In this document: positions 33,224-42,560 of the stretch, piece after piece
How positions within the stretch are numbered: the first letter of the stretch is position 1
Layout of the letters: each line of letters opens with the position of its first letter
Origin: Mesonia sp. K7
Lineage (GTDB): Bacteria > Bacteroidota > Bacteroidia > Flavobacteriales > Flavobacteriaceae
Length of the DNA stretch: 64,000 nucleotides
NCBI RefSeq assembly: GCF_003233725.1
Contig: NZ_QKQV01000006.1
Coordinates: forward strand, 1-64,000
Reading direction: 5' to 3'
Program-made: the position numbers and the translations under genes
The notes under the pieces: model-generated
What the model was told of the DNA's origin: nothing
Database searches by the model: none
What the model saw: only the letters and a program-made list of their open reading frames with translations

Positions 33224-35126
33224 AACACCACTACATATTCTCCAGAAATATTGGGGTTACACGTCTTTTAAGCCTGCTCAAGAAGCTATAATCGAAAGTG
33301 TTTTACAGCAAAAAGACACTTTAGCTCTTCTTCCAACAGGCGGCGGAAAATCTATTTGCTATCAGGTTCCCGCGCTGCTTAAAGAAGGCATTTGTATTGT
33401 CGTTTCGCCACTCATCGCACTTATACAAGATCAAGTGGCTCAATTACAAAAGAAAAATATAAAAGCAATCGCTTTAAGCGGAAAATTAAGCTTTGCCGAA
33501 GTAAATCAATTGTTGGATAACTGCCTATACGGAAATTACAAGTTTTTATACCTTTCGCCAGAAAGACTGCAAAATCAATTGGTACAAGAACGTATCAAAC
33601 AAATGCAAGTTTCACTTATTGCTATCGATGAAGCACATTGCATTAGCCAATGGGGCCACGATTTTAGACCTGATTACAGAAAACTTACGATTCTAAAAGA
33701 ACTACAAGCGCAAACCCCTATTATTGCACTTACGGCAACAGCGACACCACAAGTTGTCGATGACATCATCAAAACATTAGAAATAGACGAACCACAGGTT
33801 TTTAAAAGTAGTTTTAAAAGAGAAAACATACATTTTTACATTCAAGAGCGAGCAGACAAAAATTTATATTTACTTGATTATCTAAAGAAAAATGAAGGCT
33901 CAAGTATTATTTATGTGAGAAACCGTAAAAGCACGTTGCAACTTCAAACACTTTTATCAGAAAATAAGTTTTCCGCGGAAGCTTATCACGGAGGAATTGC
34001 CAACGACGAGCGAAAAAAAATACTAAACCATTGGCTGGCAAATAAAACCCAGATTATCATAGCAACGACCGCCTTTGGAATGGGCATCGATAAAGCTGAT
34101 GTGAAGAACGTAATTCATTACCACATCCCTGAGAGTATTGAAAGTTATTACCAAGAAGCTGGTCGTGCAGGAAGAAACGGTAAAAAAGCGACAGCACTTC
34201 TGCTCTACAATCAATCAGATTTTGAGTTGATAGATAATCAGTTTGTGAGAAATATTCCTACCAAAAAACAAGTGGCGTTTATCTATAAAAAACTCAACAA
34301 TTATTTTGAAATCGCTTATGGTGAGCTACGAGAAGAAACACTCAACTTTGGTTTTTATGAGTTTTGCAAAACCTATAAGATTCCGCTGCAAATAGGGTAT
34401 AATAGTTTAGAAACCCTAAACAACTGTGGCATTTTACAATTAGAAAAACAATACCAACAGCAAATAAGTTTGCAAGTCATTATTTCCCAAAAAGCTGTAA
34501 TAGCCTATGCTCAAAATAATTTTAAATATAAATTTTTAATTGAATATTTACTGCGTAATCAAACGGCTATTTTTGATGAAATGATCTCCATTAAGCTAGA
34601 AAAAATAGAGAAAAAAATCGATTTACAACCACAGGATATCATAAAGAGGCTTCAAGAGCTACATGACAGTGAAATCATCCGCTTGGAAATCAAAAATCAA
34701 GATACATCGATTCGGTTTTTGGTGCCGCGAGAAGATAAATATACCCTAAACACCAACACAGAATCTATCAAGCAGATTAGAAAAAGTAAACTCGATAAAA
34801 TTGAAGCCATAAAAAAACTTATTCTTCAACAAAAAACTTGCATCGTTATACAGATATTATCTTACTTTGGCGAAGAAAATAGCAAGCCTTGCGGAAAATG
34901 CTCGGTTTGTGCTGGAAATAAAAATTCGCGACAAGCGATAAATAAAACAGAGATAAAAAATAAAATCATCGACTTACTAGCACACAAATCTTTCAATTTA
35001 AAAGACTTGGTATTGCAGTTTGATGAAAATCATGAAACGGTCATCAACATCATCAGAGATTTAAACGAACAGCAAATCATCAAAATTTCTGAAAATAATA
35101 TAGTAAAGCTCCAAAAGAATGAATAG
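33216..35126 (+). CDS. recQ: RecQ-family ATP-dependent DNA helicase
   Basis: The 636-residue helicase has motif I LPTGGGKSICYQVPAL, the DEAHCISQWGHDFRPDY motif, ATTAFGMGIDK and QEAGRAGRNG (about residues 314-323). The zinc-binding cysteine cluster, CGKCSVC, lies far downstream at about residue 560, after roughly 200 residues that replace the usual adjacent position. No HRDC domain follows; the last 60 residues look like a small winged helix. This form differs from the classical RecQ plan. It unwinds DNA in recombination and repair. It overlaps the AAA gene by 8 bases and fmt by 8 bases. Confidence 0.9.
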   Translation: MNETPLHILQKYWGYTSFKPAQEAIIESVLQQKDTLALLPTGGGKSICYQVPALLKEGICIVVSPLIALIQDQVAQLQKKNIKAIALSGKLSFAEVNQLLDNCLYGNYKFLYLSPERLQNQLVQERIKQMQVSLIAIDEAHCISQWGHDFRPDYRKLTILKELQAQTPIIALTATATPQVVDDIIKTLEIDEPQVFKSSFKRENIHFYIQERADKNLYLLDYLKKNEGSSIIYVRNRKSTLQLQTLLSENKFSAEAYHGGIANDERKKILNHWLANKTQIIIATTAFGMGIDKADVKNVIHYHIPESIESYYQEAGRAGRNGKKATALLLYNQSDFELIDNQFVRNIPTKKQVAFIYKKLNNYFEIAYGELREETLNFGFYEFCKTYKIPLQIGYNSLETLNNCGILQLEKQYQQQISLQVIISQKAVIAYAQNNFKYKFLIEYLLRNQTAIFDEMISIKLEKIEKKIDLQPQDIIKRLQELHDSEIIRLEIKNQDTSIRFLVPREDKYTLNTNTESIKQIRKSKLDKIEAIKKLILQQKTCIVIQILSYFGEENSKPCGKCSVCAGNKNSRQAINKTEIKNKIIDLLAHKSFNLKDLVLQFDENHETVINIIRDLNEQQIIKISENNIVKLQKNE

Positions 35127-36069
35127 AAAACTTCGTGTTTTATTTATGGGAACACCCGAATTTGCGGTCAGTATTTTAGATAAGATCCTACAAGAAAATT
35201 ATGAAGTAGTTGCCGCAGTAACTGCGCCAGATAAACCTGCTGGTCGTGGACAGAAATTACATCAATCTGCCGTAAAAAAATACGCCGATAAAAACAACCT
35301 ACCTGTTTTACAGCCTACCAATTTAAAATCAGAAAGTTTTCTGGAAGATTTAAAAAAATATAACCCCAATGTGATTGTGGTGGTTGCTTTTAGGATGTTG
35401 CCCGAGCAAGTTTGGAAGTATCCTGAGTTTGGTACTTTTAACCTTCACGCTTCACTCCTTCCGCAATATCGTGGAGCAGCGCCTATCAATTGGGCAATTA
35501 TAAACGGAGAAAGCAAAAGTGGTGTGACTACCTTTTTTATTGACGAAAAAATAGATACCGGAGAAATTATCCTACAGAAGGAAGTCGCTATCGAAAACGA
35601 TGCTACTGCTGGTATTTTACACGATAAATTGATGAATGAAGGAGCCAATTTGGTTATTGAAACCTTAAAATCTCTTGAAGAAGATTCTATCAACACTCAA
35701 AAGCAACCGCAATCAGGAGAATTAAAAACCGCTTACAAGCTCAACCCTGAAAACACCAAAATCGATTGGCAAAAATCAACCACAGAAATTTATAACCTGA
35801 TTAGAGGTTTGTCTCCTTATCCTGTAGCTTGGTCATATTTTATAAATGAAAATAAAAAAGACCGCTGTAAAATTTATTCCGCGAAAGCTGAAATAACAGA
35901 ACATAATATAGAAATTGGGAAAATAATCGTAGCAGGTTTTGAAATGAAAGTTTCCACCAAAGATGGTTTTATCGTTATAGAAGAAATGCAATTACCAGGA
36001 AAGCGAAAAATGAAAATAAAAGAGCTTTTGAATGGTTTTAGTTTCGAAGATGGAGCAACCATGCTGTAA
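35119..36069 (+). CDS. fmt: Methionyl-tRNA formyltransferase
   Basis: The 316-residue enzyme formylates Met-tRNAi for translation initiation. The GTPEFAVSIL front, the NLHASLLPQYRGAAPI active-site segment and the FFIDEKIDTGEII region are present, followed by the OB-fold C-terminal domain from about residue 205. Length is normal. It overlaps recQ by 8 bases. Its partner deformylase def lies at 49705-50295. Confidence 0.96.
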   Translation: MNRKLRVLFMGTPEFAVSILDKILQENYEVVAAVTAPDKPAGRGQKLHQSAVKKYADKNNLPVLQPTNLKSESFLEDLKKYNPNVIVVVAFRMLPEQVWKYPEFGTFNLHASLLPQYRGAAPINWAIINGESKSGVTTFFIDEKIDTGEIILQKEVAIENDATAGILHDKLMNEGANLVIETLKSLEEDSINTQKQPQSGELKTAYKLNPENTKIDWQKSTTEIYNLIRGLSPYPVAWSYFINENKKDRCKIYSAKAEITEHNIEIGKIIVAGFEMKVSTKDGFIVIEEMQLPGKRKMKIKELLNGFSFEDGATML

Positions 36070-36173
36070 CACCCCATAAACACTGACTTTCTTAAAATTT
36101 ACATAAAACCAACTGGTTTTATCAACAATATGTTAAAGTTATCAACAATACAGCGTATTTCCCTTGCTATTAC

Positions 36174-36203
36174 TTGCGTGAATGAAAAAAGCGTATAAAT
36201 TTG
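36174..36203 (+). promoter_or_regulatory. Promoter of the HU gene
   Basis: TTG (36174-36176) and TAAATTTG (36196-36203) are separated by exactly 19 bases, a near-perfect Bacteroidota primary-sigma promoter. Transcription should start near 36208, so the leader to the ATG at 36254 is about 45 bases. This also shows that an ATG at 36182 is inside the promoter and is not the start. Confidence 0.75.
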
Positions 36204-36253
36204 TAGGAGTAAATCATTATTGTTTAACCAACAAACACTTAAAAAACAAAATT

Positions 36254-36526
36254 ATGAACAAAACAAATTTGATCGACTCGATGGCTGCAGACGCAGGAAT
36301 CTCTAAAGCATCTGCAAAGAAAGCATTAGAATCATTTTTAGGAAACGTAGAAGGCTCTCTTAAAAAAGGAGACAGAGTTTCTTTAGTAGGTTTTGGATCT
36401 TGGTCTGTATCTAAAAGAGCTGCTCGTGAAGGAAGAAACCCACAAACAGGAAAAACCATTAAGATTGCTGCTAAAAATGTAGTAAAGTTTAAGCCAGGTT
36501 CAGATTTACAGAAATCTGTAAACTAA
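36254..36526 (+). CDS. HU-family DNA-binding protein
   Basis: From the ATG at 36254 the product is 90 residues, the standard HU length: MNKTNLIDSMA start, SKASAKKALESFL helices, and the VGFGSWSVSKRAAREGRNP arm region with a TIKIAAKNVVKFKPG finish. HU dimers bend and compact DNA. The promoter lies just upstream and a strong terminator follows, so this is a single-gene transcript, probably highly expressed. Confidence 0.95.
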   Translation: MNKTNLIDSMAADAGISKASAKKALESFLGNVEGSLKKGDRVSLVGFGSWSVSKRAAREGRNPQTGKTIKIAAKNVVKFKPGSDLQKSVN

Positions 36527-36549
36527 TTTTAGGTTTTCACAAAAAAACC

Positions 36550-36579
36550 AAGAGGCTCATAAATTGAGCCTCTTTTTTA
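36550..36579 (+). terminator. Rho-independent terminator after HU
   Basis: AAGAGGCTCA (36550-36559) pairs with TGAGCCTCTT (36565-36574) around a 5-base loop, followed by a T run to 36578. Confidence 0.92.
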
Positions 36580-36638
36580 TTAAAAAAATTGCACTTTTTC
36601 TTTTTTTGTTTTAGCTTTAAATAACAAATCAATATATT

Positions 36639-37205
36639 TTGACAGAACTTAAACCCAAAAAAGGAAATCTCCTTGTAGCCGAACCCTCTATTATTGGTGA
36701 CATATCTTTTCACCGATCTGTTGTTTTGTTGGCAGACCATAACGAAACCGGATCTGTTGGCTTTATCTTAAACAAAACTTTAGACTTTCAATTAGACGAG
36801 TTACTGCCAGAACTGAACATCGCAAGCTCTTTTCCTGTGTATAACGGCGGACCTGTAGAACAAGATAACCTATATTTTATACATAAAATTCCTGAGCTTA
36901 TACCCGACAGTATCGAAATTACCAACGGTATTTTTTGGGGTGGTAATTTTGATGCCGTAAAAGAACTTATCGAGAAAGGACTCATTTCACAAAAAGATAT
37001 AAAATTTTTCTTGGGTTATTCAGGTTGGGATTTTTTACAGTTAGATACTGAGCTAGAAGCAAAAGCATGGATCATCATTGAAAATTACCGACAGGAAGAA
37101 GTGCTTAAAAACAATCAATCTTCTTTTTGGAAAGAAAAGTTGGAAGAATTGGGCGGCCAATACCTTATTTGGTCGAATGCGCCTGAAAACCCGAGTTATA
37201 ACTAA
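36639..37205 (+). CDS. YqgE/AlgH family protein
   Basis: The 188-residue protein matches UPF0301 (YqgE/AlgH): KKGNLLVAEPSIIGD at the front, HRSVVLLADHNETGSVGFILN, NGGPVEQDNLYFIH, and FLGYSGWDFLQLDTEL. The TTG at 36639 gives the family's usual N terminus and there is no in-frame ATG close by. Function unproven; the Pseudomonas homologue influences alginate production. It lies between the HU terminator and the facing aminotransferase gene, which ends 5 bases away. Confidence 0.9.
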   Translation: MTELKPKKGNLLVAEPSIIGDISFHRSVVLLADHNETGSVGFILNKTLDFQLDELLPELNIASSFPVYNGGPVEQDNLYFIHKIPELIPDSIEITNGIFWGGNFDAVKELIEKGLISQKDIKFFLGYSGWDFLQLDTELEAKAWIIIENYRQEEVLKNNQSSFWKEKLEELGGQYLIWSNAPENPSYN

Positions 37206-37210
37206 CTTTT

Positions 37211-38056
37211 CTACCCTAACCTTGCGATGGTATTGAGTTTTCCTCTCAATAAATCTGCTTTCTCAGAACTGTAAGACTTTTTTCTATAATTGGTTACTGA
37301 CTGTATGCCGATAATGGTATTGGTCAAAAACAACTCATCTGCTTTTTGAAGTTCAAAGGGCGAAATACTTTCTTCTTTTATCGTTAAACCTTCGGTTTTT
37401 TCAATAATTTCTATAAGTTTTTTTCTGATAATTCCGTTAAGACAACCCTCTGCCAATGGCGGAGTTTTTATTTCATGACCATTTACCAAAAACAAATTAC
37501 TGTTTAAAGCTTCTATCACCATTTTCTTTTCATTTAGAATAAAACAGTTGTCGTAGTCGTTTTCTTGTGCATAAATACTCCCTAAAATCGCTATGTTTTT
37601 TGTCGTTGTTTTTAAGGTGGAAAGCAAGCCTGAAACTTGATAATGATCTTTAAATAATTCGACAGTATAATTTTTATGATCTGATATGTAAAACTGATTT
37701 TCTAATTTTTTAGCTGAAATAAAATAATTGATTTCTCGATGTTCGGGCAAGTAGAATCCACCAGCTATTCTATAAACATTTATTTTTACTCTTGCAGCAT
37801 CGTTTTCGAGGCCATTTGCAGCGACGGTTTTTAAGATTTCTTCCTCTAATATTTCAGGAGAAAAATTCATCGGAATTTCCATACGCAACACCCGCATCGA
37901 AGCCATCAATCTAAAATAGTGATCTTCCCAAAAAACCACTTTGTTGTTGATGACTCGTAAAGTTTCGAATAGACCATCACCGTATTGAAACCCACGATTA
38001 TCGATATCTATAGCTACTTCGTTTTTGTTTTGTATAATTCCGTTATTATTGATCAT
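37211..38056 (-). CDS. Class IV aminotransferase (PabC/IlvE-like)
   Basis: From the ATG at 38056 the enzyme has 281 residues. It shows the class IV fold: NRGFQYGDGLFETLRV near the N terminus, a conserved Lys in KTTTKNIAILG that should bind PLP, and IEALNSNLFLVNG. The family contains aminodeoxychorismate lyase (PabC), branched-chain and D-amino acid aminotransferases. The size and pattern favour PabC, but substrate is uncertain. A longer frame back to 38086 is rejected because it runs through the terminator hairpin of the upstream gene. Confidence 0.85.
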   Translation of the reverse strand: MINNNGIIQNKNEVAIDIDNRGFQYGDGLFETLRVINNKVVFWEDHYFRLMASMRVLRMEIPMNFSPEILEEEILKTVAANGLENDAARVKINVYRIAGGFYLPEHREINYFISAKKLENQFYISDHKNYTVELFKDHYQVSGLLSTLKTTTKNIAILGSIYAQENDYDNCFILNEKKMVIEALNSNLFLVNGHEIKTPPLAEGCLNGIIRKKLIEIIEKTEGLTIKEESISPFELQKADELFLTNTIIGIQSVTNYRKKSYSSEKADLLRGKLNTIARLG

Positions 38057-38084
38057 AAAAAAGCCCGAAAGTTTAATTTCGGGC
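38057..38084 (-). terminator. Rho-independent terminator of the START-like gene
   Basis: On the minus strand GCCCGAAA (38084-38077) pairs with TTTCGGGC (38070-38063) around 6 bases, followed by six T residues (38062-38057) that abut the ATG of the class IV aminotransferase. It lies 23 bases after the START-like stop codon, so the aminotransferase may depend on read-through or on a start right after the hairpin. Confidence 0.88.
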
Positions 38085-38107
38085 AAATTTACTAATTATA
38101 TATGGCT

Positions 38108-38494
38108 TTATACCGAACCTAAGACATGTTTTAAATCGGTAATCATATTATCCCAAAGCATTTTTCCCTCTTCGATATCTTCTTCGTCTTCGGCAAAATC
38201 GGTTACCATAAGTGACACGTCTTTGGTAATCTCATCTACCTGTATACGCATTTCAAAGAAATAAGACTCTCCTTCGTCTGCTAACCAACGCATCTTAATA
38301 CGTTCGCCGCTTTTTTTACTCAATAGTTTTGCTTGCTCTTCGCTCCCTTCCCAAATAAAGGTGAATATTTCACCACGTGAATTCACGTTATCGGCAAACC
38401 ATTCGCTTAAGCCCGAAGGCGTAGAAATGTATTGGTATAAAAGTGATGGAGATGCTTGAATCGGAAACTCCATTTCGTATTTAATTTTACTCAT
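38108..38494 (-). CDS. START-like/SRPBCC domain protein
   Basis: From the ATG at 38494 the protein has 128 residues; an upstream ATG at 38521 would add nine unlike residues. It has the START/SRPBCC fold marks: FPIQASPSLLYQYISTP, LSEWFADNV, and a C-terminal helix with MLWDNMITDLKHVLG. The family binds hydrophobic ligands in a helix-grip pocket; the ligand is unknown. The gene is a single-gene unit ending in a terminator. Confidence 0.85.
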   Translation of the reverse strand: MSKIKYEMEFPIQASPSLLYQYISTPSGLSEWFADNVNSRGEIFTFIWEGSEEQAKLLSKKSGERIKMRWLADEGESYFFEMRIQVDEITKDVSLMVTDFAEDEEDIEEGKMLWDNMITDLKHVLGSV

Positions 38495-38580
38495 GTAAGT
38501 TATTATTAGTTGGATGCACAATATATAGAATCTTGCGAAAATAAAAAGCGAAATAGGTGTTTTTTTATTTTTAGTTTCTA

Positions 38581-38611
38581 TTTGTTCAAATACAAAATAG
38601 TTTTATATTTG
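38581..38611 (+). promoter_or_regulatory. Promoter of the tRNA gene
   Basis: TTTG (38581-38584), 19 bases, then TATATTTG (38604-38611): a perfect match to the Bacteroidota consensus TTTG-N19-TAnnTTTG. Transcription should start near 38617, a few bases before the mature 5' end at 38623. Confidence 0.8.
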
Positions 38612-38622
38612 CACCCTCAAAC

Positions 38623-38696
38623 GGCGAGGTAGCTCAGTTGGTTAGAGCGTCGGATTCATAACCCGGAGGTCACGAGTTCAACTCTCGTCCTCGCTA
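38623..38696 (+). tRNA. tRNA with anticodon CAT (probably elongator Met)
   Basis: The 74-base gene folds as a cloverleaf: acceptor GGCGAGG with CCTCGCT (G1 pairs with U72), a D arm with GCTC/GAGC, anticodon loop TTCATAA carrying CAT, and a T arm with the ACGAG/CTCGT stem. The 3' CCA is not encoded. CAT can mean Met or, with lysidine, Ile2; the sequence does not show the initiator-type features, and elongator Met is the best reading. A promoter and terminator flank it. Confidence 0.9.
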
Positions 38697-38703
38697 CACT
38701 TTT

Positions 38704-38741
38704 AAAAGAAACTCTAATTTTATTAGAGTTTCTTTTTTTTT
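38704..38741 (+). terminator. Rho-independent terminator after the tRNA
   Basis: AGAAACTCTAAT (38707-38718) pairs perfectly with ATTAGAGTTTCT (38722-38733) around three T residues, with extra A-T pairs outside and a long T run on the plus strand. Confidence 0.93.
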
Positions 38742-38772
38742 GACATAAGAAAACACGTTACACTCAAATTTT

Positions 38773-39231
38773 ATGAAAAAAATACTCTTTATTTTTATTT
38801 TATCTGCTATACTTTCTTCTTGCGATAATGATAGTTCTCACACGGAAGATAAAAGTATTCCGGATTTGTTAATTGAAGGGAGTCCTTGGGTATATAATAG
38901 TACTGAAATAATTGAAATCACGCAAAACTCAACTCCTCCAACAACGGAAGAAGAACTAGAGCAATTAATAGATAATGCCCAACAATATTTAACTTTTAAA
39001 TTTTATCAAAATGGTACTGCTGAAATATGCACTTCAGAAATTCAAAACTTTTTTTCTGTTGACTATATTATAAATACAGAAGAGCAAAGTGTTGAGTTTA
39101 TAGATGATAGGTTTTACACTTTAGATGAAATAGAAGTAACTGAAGACAAGTTTACATATACTGTAGATTTACTGTATGGACTCAGCATCAATAATGGCGT
39201 AGAATTTAAAGCAAAATTAATTTTAAAGTAA
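38773..39231 (+). CDS. Predicted lipoprotein of unknown function
   Basis: The 152-residue protein has a signal peptide with a lipobox reading LSSC (the Cys at residue 17), then a Ser/Asp-rich linker and a beta-rich domain of about 120 residues. It should be exported and lipidated. The size and the predicted strands resemble small lipocalin-like lipoproteins of Bacteroidota, but I cannot assign a family. It stands alone between the tRNA terminator and its own terminator. Confidence 0.75.
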   Translation: MKKILFIFILSAILSSCDNDSSHTEDKSIPDLLIEGSPWVYNSTEIIEITQNSTPPTTEEELEQLIDNAQQYLTFKFYQNGTAEICTSEIQNFFSVDYIINTEEQSVEFIDDRFYTLDEIEVTEDKFTYTVDLLYGLSINNGVEFKAKLILK

Positions 39232-39259
39232 AGAAGTTGATCTATAACGTAGATAAAGT

Positions 39260-39290
39260 AATCCTTAGTTTTTACTAAGGATTTTTTATT
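39260..39290 (+). terminator. Rho-independent terminator after the lipoprotein
   Basis: AATCCTTAGT (39260-39269) pairs with ACTAAGGATT (39274-39283) around four T residues, followed by a T run. The facing gene at 39286 ends within this run. Confidence 0.88.
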
Positions 39291-39846
39291 TCTTTGGAGT
39301 TTGGCGAAGTATATTATCTATTGTTGGTTTCCAGGTATTGATTCTTTCTAAAATAGGCAAACTATCATCATATAATTTGTCTTCAATGACCTGTAATTCT
39401 TCGTAAATACTATCTCCTATTATTTCTAAATCTGAAAAACTTTTCTGTTCAATATTTTTTATTTCATCTAATTTCTTTTGATATTTCCGAGCATGTACTT
39501 CATATAGATCAAAACGAATTTGAAGTAATCTCATTTCATATTCAAAATTAATTCCAATAGTGTCTTTTATCCAAGATCTACTTTTATCAAAAACAGCATA
39601 AACCTCTTTATCGTGGATGTTAACTGCTTTTAAGTATAAAGCTTGATAATTTGATATTTTTTTATTTGAATTGATGTCTACCTCTCCTTCAAAATCATCA
39701 TAATCAATTCGAACATCATCACTCCAGTATATAAAATCTTTAGCGTAAAAATAGTGTTGAATTTCAATCTTATAAGCAAAAAGCAATATAATTAAAGTAA
39801 AACATACACCTATAACTCCCAATATGAACCAAACTGGCTTAGACAT
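39286..39846 (-). CDS. Small membrane-anchored protein of unknown function
   Basis: The 186-residue protein has one N-terminal membrane span (about residues 5-24) and then a soluble domain with [13 protein letters not shown] and a long helical stretch (about 95-150, rich in Glu, Lys and Ile). No family is recognised; the pattern resembles DUF922-type proteins with a DYDDFEG-like segment, but the sequence is not enough to claim it. Its ATG overlaps the hisS stop codon by 8 bases, so it is cotranscribed with hisS. Confidence 0.65.
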   Translation of the reverse strand: MSKPVWFILGVIGVCFTLIILLFAYKIEIQHYFYAKDFIYWSDDVRIDYDDFEGEVDINSNKKISNYQALYLKAVNIHDKEVYAVFDKSRSWIKDTIGINFEYEMRLLQIRFDLYEVHARKYQKKLDEIKNIEQKSFSDLEIIGDSIYEELQVIEDKLYDDSLPILERINTWKPTIDNILRQTPKK

Positions 39847-41218
39847 AATCTAAAATTCTACTTTTCAACCCCTCAAAATCCACCAATTCCTGTTCCCCTG
39901 TTTTCATATTTTTTAAGGTAAACTGTTCGGCTTCTATTTCTGAAGTTCCTGCTAAGACTACAAAGGGTATCTCTCTTTTGTTGGCGTAATTCATTTGTTT
40001 TTTCATCTTGGCAGCGTCCGGATATAGTTCTGCGCTGATGTTTTCCTTTCTTAGTTTTGTGATAGCTTTTAAAGCATACAAAGCTTCTTTTTCTCCAAAA
40101 TTGATAAAGATAATTTTAGTTTTCGCTTCCGCGGAAGTTGGGAACAAACCCAATTCTTCCAATACCAAATAAATACGATCCAGCCCGAACGAAATCCCTA
40201 CACCGCTCATATTTTTGAGTCCAAAAATACCCGTAAGGTCATCATACCTTCCGCCACCACCAATCGAACCCATTTTTACGTTCTCGGGAGCAGCAACTTC
40301 AAAGATGGCACCTGTGTAATAATTAAGTCCACGTGCCAAGGTAATATCCAGTTCTAAAGTAGCCGATTGCAACGGAATTTCCTGAAGTGTATCTAAAATA
40401 AACTGTACTTCTTCAATTCCTTTTTGGCCGATAGTTGATTCTTTTAAAATAGTGTTTAACACTTCGAGTTTGGCTTTATTATCGCCTTTCGCATCAAAAA
40501 TCGGGTTGATCTTTTCTATCGCCTCTTGAGAAATATCTTTTGAAAGCATTTCGTTGATCACACCATCTTTTCCAATCTTATCCAATTTATCTAGCGCTAC
40601 CGTAAAATCGATGAGTTTGTCGGATTCACCAATCACTTCGGCCATTCCGGTTAAGATTTTACGGTTATTGAATTTGATGCTTGTTCCTCCTAATTTTAAA
40701 TCCGTAAAAACGTCATCGTACAATTGTACCAGCTCAACCTCTTGCCATAGACTCTCGCTACCTATCACATCGGCATCACATTGGTAAAACTCCCTGAACC
40801 GACCTTTTTGAGGTCTATCGGCACGCCAAACAGGTTGTATTTGATAACGTTTAAACGGAAATTCAATCTCGTTTTGGTGCTGCACTACATAACGAGCAAA
40901 CGGAACAGTAAGATCATAACGGAGTGCTTTTTCTACAATTTGTGGTGTCATCTTTTGGCTATCTTTTTCCGCGAAAGTGTCATCTTTAACCTTGCTTAAA
41001 AAATCACCACTATTTAGAATTTTAAAGATCAATCGGTCACCTTCTTCTCCGTATTTTCCCATCAAGGTTTCGTAGTTTTCAAAACTTGGGGTTTCAATCG
41101 GTTGAAATCCGTATTTTACAAAATTACGCTTGATGATCTCAAAAATGTAATTTCGCTTATTCACTTCTTCGGGTGAAAAATCTCGGGTTCCTTTGGGTAT
41201 AGAAGGTTTTTGTGCCAT
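39839..41218 (-). CDS. hisS: Histidyl-tRNA synthetase
   Basis: From the ATG at 41218 the enzyme has 459 residues. A frame back to 41251 is rejected because its first codons overlap the -7 element. Class II motifs are clear: [12 protein letters not shown] at the front, the GMAEVIGES and [14 protein letters not shown] histidine-binding segments, [14 protein letters not shown], and the C-terminal anticodon domain from about residue 360. It charges tRNA-His. The following small gene overlaps its stop codon. Confidence 0.95.
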   Translation of the reverse strand: MAQKPSIPKGTRDFSPEEVNKRNYIFEIIKRNFVKYGFQPIETPSFENYETLMGKYGEEGDRLIFKILNSGDFLSKVKDDTFAEKDSQKMTPQIVEKALRYDLTVPFARYVVQHQNEIEFPFKRYQIQPVWRADRPQKGRFREFYQCDADVIGSESLWQEVELVQLYDDVFTDLKLGGTSIKFNNRKILTGMAEVIGESDKLIDFTVALDKLDKIGKDGVINEMLSKDISQEAIEKINPIFDAKGDNKAKLEVLNTILKESTIGQKGIEEVQFILDTLQEIPLQSATLELDITLARGLNYYTGAIFEVAAPENVKMGSIGGGGRYDDLTGIFGLKNMSGVGISFGLDRIYLVLEELGLFPTSAEAKTKIIFINFGEKEALYALKAITKLRKENISAELYPDAAKMKKQMNYANKREIPFVVLAGTSEIEAEQFTLKNMKTGEQELVDFEGLKSRILDYV

Positions 41219-41234
41219 AATTAAAAATAAAGTG

Positions 41235-41242
41235 CAAAGATA
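41235..41242 (-). promoter_or_regulatory. -7 element upstream of hisS
   Basis: On the minus strand TATCTTTG fits TAnnTTTG and lies 17 bases before the ATG at 41218. No TTTG occurs at the right distance upstream. Its position argues for the 41218 start. Confidence 0.45.
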
Positions 41243-41315
41243 ATTAAACAAAATACATTTTTTAAGTAACTTTTTGGCGATAAAACAGTCTTATAACTAA
41301 ACTACAACTTTCTAC

Positions 41316-42557
41316 ATGTTTTCATTAGTACGCGAGAATATAAAAATTGCCTTTGATAGTATTAGAACACAACTGCTTAGAACTATTTTAACTGTTCTGA
41401 TTATTGCTATTGGCATTACCGCTTTGGTGGGTATTTTAAGTGCTGTAAATGCGTTGGAAAACACGATTAATAATGATTTTGCGAGTATGGGAACCAACAC
41501 CTTCAACATCCAGCGGTATGATTTTACCGTGCGAACTCGTGGTAGTGATGAAGGTTTTAAAGTAAATCCAGTTATAGATTACCGAGAGACCTTAGAATTT
41601 GAGAAAAACTATCTTTACCCCAACACCAGGGTTTCTGTTTCTTTTGCCGGAACCGGAACTGCAGAAATCAATTACAACAAAGTAAAAACAGATCCTGAAG
41701 TTGCCGTTTACGGAATCAATGAAAACTATTTAGGCAATTCCGGATTAAAACTTGAACAAGGTCGAGATTTTACTGCCTCTGAAATAAAAAATAACGCCAA
41801 TAGCTGTATTGTCGGTGCCGATTTGGTCGAAAAGCTTTTTAAAAATATCGATCCTATTCATAAAACTATTTCGATAAGAGGCAACCGTTTTAAAATTATT
41901 GGTGTGTTAGAAGGAAAAGGCTCTACCTTTGGAAACAACCAGGACTTGCGTGTACTTATTCCGTTGCAACGTGCAAGAACCATCTACAATTTACCCAATA
42001 CCAATTACAACATCAGTATAAAAGTAGATGATAAAGAAATGATGGAAGGCGCTCAAGACGAAGCAATTATTACTTTTAGAAAAATTAGAAAGTTACAACC
42101 TAAAGAGGAAAATAATTTTGGGATTGAGCGTAGCGATAGTTTACTCAACGAAATCAATAACATTACCGGTTATTTAGATGCTGCCGCTTGGATCATTTCG
42201 ATTATTACTATTTTGGGTTCATCCATTGCTTTAATGAATATCATGTTGGTTTCGGTAACCGAGCGAACACGTGAAATTGGGGTAAGAAAAGCGCTTGGCG
42301 CGAAAAAGAATACCATTGCTTTTCAGTTTTTTAGCGAGACCATCATCATTGGTCAACTTGGCGGAATTATCGGAATTATTCTCGGGATTTTAATTGGTTA
42401 TATCGTTGCTAAATCTGCTGGTTTTAATTTTACTATTCCTTGGATGGCGATGTTCTGGGCCGCGTTTATTTCCTTTGTCATAGCCATTATTTCCGGAGGT
42501 TATCCAGCAATGAAAGCTGCAAAACAAGACCCAATTGAATCGTTGAGGTACGAATAA
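41316..42557 (+). CDS. ABC transporter permease, MacB/FtsX type
   Basis: The 413-residue permease has an N-terminal span (about residues 20-42), a periplasmic MacB_PCD domain to about residue 270 (with GIGVRKALGAKK at its return), and three C-terminal spans typical of FtsX. It should work with a cytoplasmic ATPase to act on envelope substrates rather than to pump across the membrane. No ATPase lies next to it; the nearest in the window is at 20501. The start at 41316 puts the span correctly. Confidence 0.88.
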   Translation: MFSLVRENIKIAFDSIRTQLLRTILTVLIIAIGITALVGILSAVNALENTINNDFASMGTNTFNIQRYDFTVRTRGSDEGFKVNPVIDYRETLEFEKNYLYPNTRVSVSFAGTGTAEINYNKVKTDPEVAVYGINENYLGNSGLKLEQGRDFTASEIKNNANSCIVGADLVEKLFKNIDPIHKTISIRGNRFKIIGVLEGKGSTFGNNQDLRVLIPLQRARTIYNLPNTNYNISIKVDDKEMMEGAQDEAIITFRKIRKLQPKEENNFGIERSDSLLNEINNITGYLDAAAWIISIITILGSSIALMNIMLVSVTERTREIGVRKALGAKKNTIAFQFFSETIIIGQLGGIIGIILGILIGYIVAKSAGFNFTIPWMAMFWAAFISFVIAIISGGYPAMKAAKQDPIESLRYE

Positions 42558-42560
42558 AAA

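Noticed and set aside
36182-36253. Upstream start of the HU gene
   Set aside because: The ATG at 36182 lies inside the promoter (before the -7 element at 36196-36203), and the 90-residue product from 36254 is the standard HU length.
38056-38086. Longer N terminus of the class IV aminotransferase
   Set aside because: The frame from 38086 runs through the terminator hairpin of the preceding gene.
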